From JARROD01 sp037384225 (lineage in GTDB: Bacteria > Pseudomonadota > Gammaproteobacteria > Pseudomonadales > Cellvibrionaceae), in the NCBI GenBank assembly GCA_037384225.1, contig JARROD010000300.1, positions 1-8,605 of the forward strand: a stretch of 8,605 nucleotides of DNA, written 5' to 3'. Made by a program: the position numbers and the translations under genes. A model generated the notes under the pieces. The model saw only the letters and a list, made by a program, of their open reading frames with translations, was not told where the DNA came from and searched no databases. Shown in pieces: positions 1-4,932 of this stretch. Positions within the stretch are counted from its first letter, which is position 1. Every line of letters begins with the position of its first letter.

Positions 1-44
1 CTCTTCCTTGTTCTGCTAAAACAGTGATTGATGTTGCCCACTTA
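1..44 (-). pseudogene. Probable displaced 3' part of the exported-protein gene
   Basis: If the palindromic element at 45-200 and one copy of CTTA are removed, the frame of the gene starting at 755 continues from Lys185 into this segment. The segment then reads Trp-Ala-Thr-Ser-Ile-Thr-Val-Leu-Ala-Glu-Gln-Gly-Arg without a stop up to the window edge. One of the two alternative frames is also open, so this supports the interpretation without proving it. The gene would end outside the window. Confidence 0.45.
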
Positions 45-200
45 GGGATGTGCACGAAATAACTTCCGGTTTTCGGTTTCGAGGCGCCCGTCTGGTGTCG
101 TTGCGAAAACGCCGGCATAGTGGGCCTACGTAAAGTTTTCGCAACGGCGCCAGGCGGGATGGATCGGAGGCGAAAACCGGGAGTTATTTCGTGCACGTTC
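45..200. mobile_element. Palindromic MITE-like element with long imperfect stem
   Basis: Two arms (44-110 and 135-202) are inverted complements around a 24-nt loop (111-134). The inner 12 bp (99-110 with 135-146) and the outer GTGCACGAAATAACT stretch (50-64 with 182-196) pair perfectly. Unpaired positions are few: G76/G170, G83/A163, G84/G162 and a bulged A159. All other departures are G-U pairs when read as plus-strand RNA. CTTA occurs at 41-44 and 201-204 and could be a 4-bp target duplication, which would make the element 45-200. No transposase is encoded, so it would be non-autonomous. It could instead be an extragenic palindrome of the REP/BIME kind. The outer ends do not match the attC consensus of integron cassettes. 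The palindrome is seen directly; mobility is inferred. Confidence 0.75.
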
Positions 201-755
201 CTTATCATCCTTGTGTTTTATTAGCACAATGCTTGCAGGAAAATTTTTAATCTTTATCACAGGTGTAGAGAAAAATACATTTGCATTGTAGATATCATCA
301 ATCAACAATGAGCCAAATTCAGTTTTTTCGTATATGCGCCTCACTCTGTTTTCAGATAAAAAGATTATATTATCAGAATCAGCTGATATAGCATGGTTGT
401 TGAGGTTCTTGACAGCAAACGGCATATTGTTGTCATCATAAAATTCGTCGAAGTAATAAAAACCCAATGTGTCAGGCGTTAACTCTTTCCCTGATAAAGC
501 CACGCTTAGCTTTTTTTGCTCAACTTTAGATAATACGTACTCAACCCGAGGAACTTTATCGCTCTCATCAACGATTGTGCTGTTGCCGATAGTTTCAATA
601 TTAATTTCTGGAAGCAACATATTAACCTGTTCGTCGATCAGGAGGATTTTGTTACCCTCAATATCTTCAATAAAATCGATAGGCAAGCGATTATCGTATT
701 GCGAATAGGATGAGCTGGCGTAGATAAAACAAAAAATAGAAAGTATTTTTTTCAT
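126..755 (-). pseudogene. Exported protein of unknown function, 3' end replaced by inserted palindrome
   Basis: As it stands this reads 209 codons from an ATG at 755. The N-terminus is a Sec-type signal peptide: two lysines, a hydrophobic stretch (residues about 4-13), then a Ser/Tyr-rich region with likely cleavage near residue 18. The mature part is acidic, rich in Ile, Asn and Asp, and has no cysteine; I recognise no family. Residues from about 187 onward (ending WRRCENFT) are encoded inside the palindromic element, so the native protein stops matching its own gene near Lys185. The local base composition is much more AT-rich than the downstream operon, which suggests acquisition. No good Shine-Dalgarno lies next to the ATG; a GAGG sits about 20 nt upstream. 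It is 89 bp downstream of another small exported-protein gene on the same strand and may share its transcript. Whether any product is made is unknown. Confidence 0.6.
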
Positions 756-844
756 AACTTTTCACTAGTTTTAATCCTCATAAAAACAAGTAATACTATA
801 CAGTTAAATAATCAAATGTTATTTAAGCGTTAATGTTTTTTCTG

Positions 845-1165
845 TCAATAAAACTGATCTAGGTGGAGATTGCAGTCATCATGTAGACCAGTCCAATCTA
901 CGATAACCGATCCTGCAACATAACAATAAACAGGTTCTTTATCGCCAACATAATGCACTGCGTTTCCATTTTCGGTATCAATATGATGGCTTACGACGAT
1001 TCTATACTCAGCAGGGTCAAAAAAATTGTAGGCTATCGTCTCATTGTTGAAGCAGTTGGCTCTGCTAAAAAAATCCACTTCCTAAGCAGCAAATATCTGA
1101 GATACTGAGAACAATGGAATCATGAAAATAAACGCACAATGAAATTTAAACTTTTTATTAATCAT
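845..1165 (-). pseudogene. Small exported protein split by an in-frame amber codon
   Basis: Starting at an ATG at 1163-1165, with an AGGAA ribosome-binding site 6 nt upstream, the frame encodes a textbook signal peptide of 27 residues: MINKK, a hydrophobic core, and an end in IFAA. The next codon is TAG (1082-1084). The frame then continues with GAA GTG GAT and stays open for 77 more residues to TGA at 845. An automated caller would start at the GTG (1078) and report a 77-residue cytoplasmic protein, but that start has no ribosome-binding site, and removing the TAG restores a normal secreted protein of about 106 residues. The mature part has three cysteines and many aromatic and acidic residues; I recognise no family. 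A single base change (for example from CAG, AAG, GAG or TGG) would explain the stop. Amber suppression or a sequencing error are the alternatives. Confidence 0.7.
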
Positions 1166-1171
1166 GGAAAT

Positions 1172-1176
1172 TCCTT
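1172..1176 (-). promoter_or_regulatory. Ribosome-binding site that fixes the true start at 1165
   Basis: On the minus strand AGGAA precedes the ATG at 1163-1165 with a 6-nt spacer. This supports translation starting with the signal peptide rather than at the GTG at 1078, which has no such site in front of it. Confidence 0.55.
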
Positions 1177-1520
1177 TTATTAGTAGCAAGAGTAATTTTT
1201 GAGAAGCATTGCCAAAAATTTCACCTAAACAACATATTTACCTGATATAAATAAATCATTCATAGGAAAGTTACTTCACCGAAATTGATGCTAATTTTTA
1301 CTAAAATGAAAATCAATAATGATCTTTATATACGGTGCCTATATTGCGGGGTATAGGAAGCATAAAGCACCTTTTTGCCCAATAAGCTGCCTCCTCTTAC
1401 CCCGAAACCCCAGAGCTCGTTTAGCGCTTAAGCCCCAATTTTCATTGTCGCCCCACCCTGAAACGATCTTTTTTTGCTCAGTCTGATCAAAAAATGCCTG
1501 ATGGATACTTCGCTCGATGT

Positions 1521-1538
1521 GGGCCGCCCCACCGGCCC
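1521..1538. repeat. GC-rich hairpin downstream of the IS91-type transposase remnant
   Basis: GGGCCG (1521-1526) and CGGCCC (1533-1538) form a 6-bp perfect stem around a CCCCAC loop. It lies 46 bp beyond the stop codon of the transposase remnant. IS91-family elements end in a terminus that carries a short hairpin, so this may be part of it; it could equally be a transcription terminator, although no T-tract follows on either strand. Confidence 0.45.
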
Positions 1539-1583
1539 GCTGTAAAAGCTGGCTGTGTATGTGCTTATGAGGATCTGAGATCG

Positions 1584-2191
1584 TCAGTCAAATAGACGAG
1601 TCTGTGAAGGATCGAACAGACTGGAGACTTGAGGTGGCGCTCGCTCTGGTGGCCGTGTGTGTTCATTGGTGTTATCAGCCTTGACCGTCTTCTGCTTCAG
1701 GTGCTTGAGAATCTGCTCTATCACCTTGGGACCTTCGATGCTGGCAATGACGTTGATCTGACCTCCGCAGCACTCGCAGACGTCAATGTCGATGTTGAAG
1801 ACTCGCTTGAGACGTTGCATCCAGGTCATGGTACGGTGGCACTCCTCGGGACTCTTGTCGAGCCAGTCCGTATCGCGTGATTCCGATTGGTCAGGCTTCT
1901 TGCCGCGCTTGCCCGGTGTCACTTGAACTCGATGCTTGCTGTTCGGCGCGAATACGCCATGGAACCTGGTCAGATTAAATCGTGGCTTGGGTACTAGCGC
2001 CCCTGCTGAGGACCCGTGACGATGCGGTGGCTGAAGGTGTGAACGAGGACATGGAGTTCATCGTCAGTGGGTGCTTTGACGCGATGGAAACGCGGCTGGC
2101 CGTAGCCGTCTTCGGCATAGACCCCATCGAGAAACAGCATGTGAAAATGCACATTGAGGTACAGCGCTTCGTCAATAGTGGTATTGACTGC
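1584..2191 (-). pseudogene. IS91-family transposase remnant with internal deletions
   Basis: Two reading frames carry pieces of a rolling-circle IS91-type (Y2/HUH) transposase. The 5' piece (about 2185 to 1994) reads EALYLNVHFHMLFLDGVYAE and then a conserved stretch ending HTFSHRIVTGPQQG before a TAG at 1994-1996. Its HFH (2149 to 2141) is the metal-binding HUH motif. The 3' piece, in another frame from about 2001 to TGA at 1584, begins ALVPKPRFNLTRFHGVFAPN, passes RLKRVFNIDI and the CECCGG cysteine cluster, and ends LFD as in full-length relatives. The N-terminal zinc-finger domain, the segment with the catalytic tyrosines, and about 40 residues between HTFSHRI and VTGPQQ are missing compared with the family as I know it. 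The junction between pieces lies near 2000-2004. The copy cannot be active by itself. The motifs are seen directly; the deletion sizes are estimates from family knowledge. Confidence 0.85.
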
Positions 2192-2604
2192 TTAATTGGT
2201 CGTAGTCTGACTCCAGACTGGTGCGGCTGAACTCCAGATCGAAAATGTCCGACTGTATCAGCCCTATGCGGCGCCTGAGGCGGTTGATTCTGCGGCGTAT
2301 CCAGCTCGATGGGGCAGATGTCTTTGTATATATATCCCGCCTTGCCCTGGTAAAAACCGTTTGCCTCCCGGCAGAAGCTTTGCAAGCCCTGTTGGCGGCC
2401 TTCCCGGTAGGGGGCCGGTTCGGCGGCAATGCCGTATTCGGCACAGGCCCGGCGGTGTTTGCCGAAGCGTTCCAGGTCCATACCCCGGGCGCCGTCTTCC
2501 AGCCCTATCGCATACCAGTTGGCGCTGCGGCATTCCGATTCGCTCAGTGTCGCACAGCCGCTCGATAGAAGTGCGCAGAGCAATAATAAACGTAGGTAGG
2601 GCAT
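2172..2604 (-). pseudogene. DUF2799-like lipoprotein gene, frame-broken and truncated
   Basis: The ATG at 2604 opens a lipoprotein signal peptide with a hydrophobic core and a likely lipidated Cys17 (LSSGC), so the product would be membrane-anchored in the periplasm or outer membrane. The mature part resembles the DUF2799 family: ECRSANWYAIGLEDGARG (24-41), CAEYGI (54-59), YREGRQQGLQSFC (66-78) and CPIEL (97-101), with Cys25, 54, 78 and 97. After about residue 101 (near 2300) the frame is wrong. The expected basic/coiled-coil tail (RINRLRRRIG, then a Leu/Glu-rich stretch ending DYDQLSSQ) lies in another frame down to TGA at 2172. Relatives have roughly 15-20 residues between these parts, so a small deletion is more likely than a one-base slip. 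The tail runs into the IS91 remnant, so the native end is probably lost. Function is unknown in the family. Confidence 0.65.
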
Positions 2605-2743
2605 ATTCCGGGCCTCTGAACTCCAGTCTCAGGTGGGTATTGTACGCCGGAACAATGAACAAAACCTGAATTGCAACACCTTCATTACAACAAGAGGAGT
2701 GCTGAGCGGCCCTTTCCCCCGGCGGATGCGCTGTGGGGCTGTT

Positions 2744-4102
2744 TTATCTGTTACAGGTTTTTGTAGTTTGTTGTTGGTTCCGGTTGCTTGAGGTGTGTTC
2801 AAGTAATAGGGCTTCAGCCCGCTGCTTATCAAGGGGAGGGTAGAAGTAAAACCCTTGGATCTGGTCACACTTATGGTCCCGTAAAAACGCCAGTGCGGCG
2901 TCATTCTCGACCCCTTCGGCAATGACGGACATATTCAGGTTGTGGGCCAGGGTAATAATTGTGCTGGCGATGGCGACGTTTTGCTTGTTTTCCGGCAGGT
3001 TTTCGGTGAAGGATTTATCGATTTTCAAAAAATCGATGGAGAGCTGTTGCAGGTAGCGCATGGAGGAATAGCCGGTGCCGAAATCGTCGATGGCCACCGA
3101 GATGCCCAGGCCGTGTATTTCACTGATAACGCTCTGTGCGAATTTCAGGTCTTCCATCAAAACGGTTTCGGTAATTTCAATGGTTAATAGGTGTTTGGGA
3201 ACCGAATATTTTTTCAGTATATGGTGAATACGGCGCACCAGATGTTTATCGTAGAGTTCTCTGCTGGATAGGTTGATCGCGATGGGGACACAGGCGATCT
3301 GCCGTTGGTGCCAGTGATTGATTTGCTGGCACACCTGTTCCAGTACCCATTCGCCTAATTCATTGATCAGTCCGCTCTGTTCGGCGATGGGGATAAATTC
3401 ACTGGGGGGAATCGACGGCTGATTACTGGGATTCCAGCGCAGCAGCACTTCCAGGCCGACAATACGGTGATCGAGGGCATCCACCTTGGGTTGGTAGGCA
3501 AGGCTCAACTCGCTGTTTTTGATCGCCAGGCGCAGGCGGTTTTCCAACTCGACATGGTGCATGGCCAGTCGTTCGAGTGTTTTACTGAAATATTGGAAAT
3601 TGTCGCGCCCCTGCTCCTTGGCGTGATACATGGCCATATCCGCTTTGCGTATCAGTTCCTGGGGGTCGGTGCCGTCGCGGGGAAAAATACTGATGCCCAT
3701 GCTACAGGAGACGTAGAAATGATGCTGTTCGATAGCGAAAGGTCTTTTAAGCGCTGCGAGAATGCGAGTGCAGATACTGGTGGCGATACTGAAAGATTGT
3801 AGGTTTTCCAGCAATATGACAAATTCATCACCGCCGAACCGGGACAAGGTATCGTGTTCGCGCAGGCATAGGCCGATGCGGGTGGCGACGTCCCGCAATA
3901 ATTGGTCCCCCTGTTGGTGGCCACAGGTATCGTTGACTTTTTTGAAGTGATCGAGATCGATAAAGACCACGGCGGTTAGGCCGTCGTTGCGGCGCGCGTA
4001 ATTGACCGCGTGTGTCAGGCGGTCGAGCAGCAAGGGGCGGTTGGGCAGGTTGGTGAGTGAGTCATGATAGGCCTTGTGGTGTACCAGAGCCTGATTTGAA
4101 TT
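2744..4102 (-). pseudogene. GGDEF-EAL half of a frame-broken c-di-GMP turnover gene
   Basis: This frame enters near 4100 (SNQALVHHKAYHD, then DSLTNLPNRP) and ends at TAA at 2744. The first in-frame start is only a TTG at 4033, inside the domain, giving 429 residues. Numbered from there, GGDEF is intact at 67-71 and is preceded by an inhibitory I-site RxxD at 58-61, exactly five residues upstream. The EAL-type phosphodiesterase domain has EVL (195-197) in place of EAL, with the usual metal and substrate residues: NLSS (254-257), EITET (286-290), DDFGTGYSS (316-324), LKID (336-339), EGVE (373-376) and Gln393. Both activities would therefore be chemically possible: making c-di-GMP from GTP and hydrolysing it. 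No ATG lies in this frame between the upstream stop (near 4260) and 4033, so translation without the N-terminal half is doubtful. The N-terminal half is at 4015-4533. Confidence 0.8.
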
Positions 4103-4533
4103 AAAACCCTCGGATTCTGCAGTCGCCGGTACATATGGATCAGTGTTTGCTGGGATATATTGTTGCCTTTGGTTGGGTCGAGTTCCAGCATCTTCGCCGC
4201 CACCTGATTGTATTTTACCAGGCGGCCCTGGTCGTCGTAGGCAAGTATGGCTTCACCGATCGCATCAAAAGTGGTTTGTAGTGTTGACAGCGAATCCTCG
4301 AGGCATGTGCGGGTGGACTCCAACTCACTGACCTTGTCTCTGAGTTCTGAATTGCGCGCCGTCAACTTTTCGGAGGTTATCGCCAGTGAGCGCTCGATAA
4401 GTTCTCGTTGGTGATCGGCGTCACAGTAAGCTAGGTTTACGGCTTCCAAAAAATCCCGCCAGCGTTCTTTCGGTTTTAATTCGGTGTCGAGTAGTCCCTG
4501 ACGTTTGAGCTGATCTTTAAGTTGTTTATGCAT
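4015..4533 (-). pseudogene. Coiled-coil and PAS half of the frame-broken c-di-GMP gene
   Basis: The likely start is the ATG at 4531-4533 (MHKQLKDQLKRQG), which matches how such sensor cyclases begin; a TTG at 4569 would add 12 residues. The order is a helical region with RWRDFLEAVNLAY, a long coiled coil (Glu/Leu-rich, about residues 40-90), then a PAS-like segment (FDAIGEAILAYDDQGRLVKY) up to RRLQNPRVLIQ near 4110. After that the frame reads junk (PTCPTAPCC) to the stop at 4015, because the GGDEF domain continues in another frame. Related proteins have some 45-50 further PAS residues between these points, so a deletion with frame change is the best explanation. In an intact version this half would sense a signal and drive the GGDEF-EAL output in the cytoplasm. 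Confidence 0.7.
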
Positions 4534-4615
4534 TGAACTCAGTCTTTTGAACGCCGAATAAAACGGCAATGGATATAACCCGGCTACTACTATACCCAGC
4601 CGTTACCGAAAACTC

Positions 4616-4621
4616 ATTATA
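4616..4621 (-). promoter_or_regulatory. Possible -10 box for the c-di-GMP gene
   Basis: On the minus strand this is a perfect TATAAT, about 80 nt upstream of the ATG at 4533. The hexamer 17 nt further upstream is a poor -35, so this is a candidate only. It would be divergent from fadB. Confidence 0.35.
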
Positions 4622-4769
4622 TACACTATAGACATTTACGGCAGAGTGTGTAGCAGCGGTGTGGCGTGGTGTGACGCTGACTGACTGGTCGCAGTAATTG
4701 GTTCAGTGAAGAAAAACACTGATGCCCTGGCTGAGCAGACTCCTACTCCTGACATATTGGGAATATTTG

Positions 4770-4819
4770 TTAGGGATTCTGGTCGAATTTGCTATTGAGG
4801 CTGTTGCGCTAATCCCTAA
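4770..4819. repeat. 9-bp inverted repeat upstream of fadB
   Basis: TTAGGGATT at 4770-4778 is the exact reverse complement of AATCCCTAA at 4811-4819, with 32 nt between arms. The right arm overlaps two tandem CTAATCC copies. Its position, about 115-160 nt before fadB, fits an operator pair or a leader hairpin; which one is not decidable from the sequence. Confidence 0.5.
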
Positions 4820-4932
4820 TCCTTAGCTCTCCTGGAAAGGACCCGGGTTTGGGTCGAATAATTTAAAGAGATCGAGTACCGGGAGCTACCTACATATTCC
4901 GAGACTATACCCCATGACTATGAGGCTGATAG

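Larger units (their letters stand above)
1166..1583. other. Gene-free stretch: AT-rich leader plus 3' end of the IS91-type element
   Basis: Positions 1166-1330 are very AT-rich and form the upstream region of the exported-protein gene; I see no convincing sigma70 promoter there. At 1334-1376 there are nested inverted repeats: GGTGC (1334-1338) with GCACC (1367-1371), and CCTATA (1338-1343) with TATAGG (1352-1357), followed by five T. From about 1380 the composition becomes GC-richer and stays so into the transposase remnant, so the element's terminus probably lies near 1340-1380. No gene was found in this stretch. Confidence 0.5.
4570..4932. promoter_or_regulatory. Divergent control region between the c-di-GMP gene and fadB
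   Basis: No gene is seen in these 363 bases. They contain a 9-bp perfect inverted repeat, TTAGGGATT (4770-4778) with AATCCCTAA (4811-4819), and a tandem CTAATCC (4809-4815 and 4816-4822) overlapping its right arm. They also contain the palindrome ACCCGGGT (4841-4848) inside GACCC (4840-4844) / GGGTC (4851-4855), and GAGG at 4922-4925 as the fadB ribosome-binding site, 7 nt before the ATG. No clear PsrA-type or full FadR-type operator was found. Only a FadR-like half-site CTGGTC occurs at 4685-4690. The fadBA promoter must lie here, but I cannot place it with confidence. Confidence 0.45.

Noticed and set aside
45..200. The palindrome as an integron attC site next to a gene cassette
   Set aside because: Its outer ends read GAAATAAC and GTTATTTC, which do not fit the RYYYAAC/GTTRRRY core sites, and no integrase or further cassette boundary is seen.
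845..1078. A separate 77-residue cytoplasmic protein starting at GTG 1078
   Set aside because: It has no ribosome-binding site, and the same frame upstream holds a complete signal peptide with its own good ribosome-binding site, separated only by one TAG.
2221..2669. Plus-strand reading frames of about 100 residues over the lipoprotein gene
   Set aside because: They are antisense to a recognisable lipoprotein sequence, have no family-like motifs and reflect high GC.
4085..4115. Programmed ribosomal frameshift joining PAS and GGDEF halves
   Set aside because: No slippery heptamer with a following structure is apparent, and the PAS domain also seems to lack residues, which fits a deletion better.
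4685..4690. FadR operator upstream of fadB
   Set aside because: Only one half-site (CTGGTC) matches; the second half (GACCA-like) is absent and the overall match is weak.
4795..4822. sigma70 promoter for fadB with TTGAGG and TAATCC
   Set aside because: The -10 hexamer matches the consensus at too few positions to claim.
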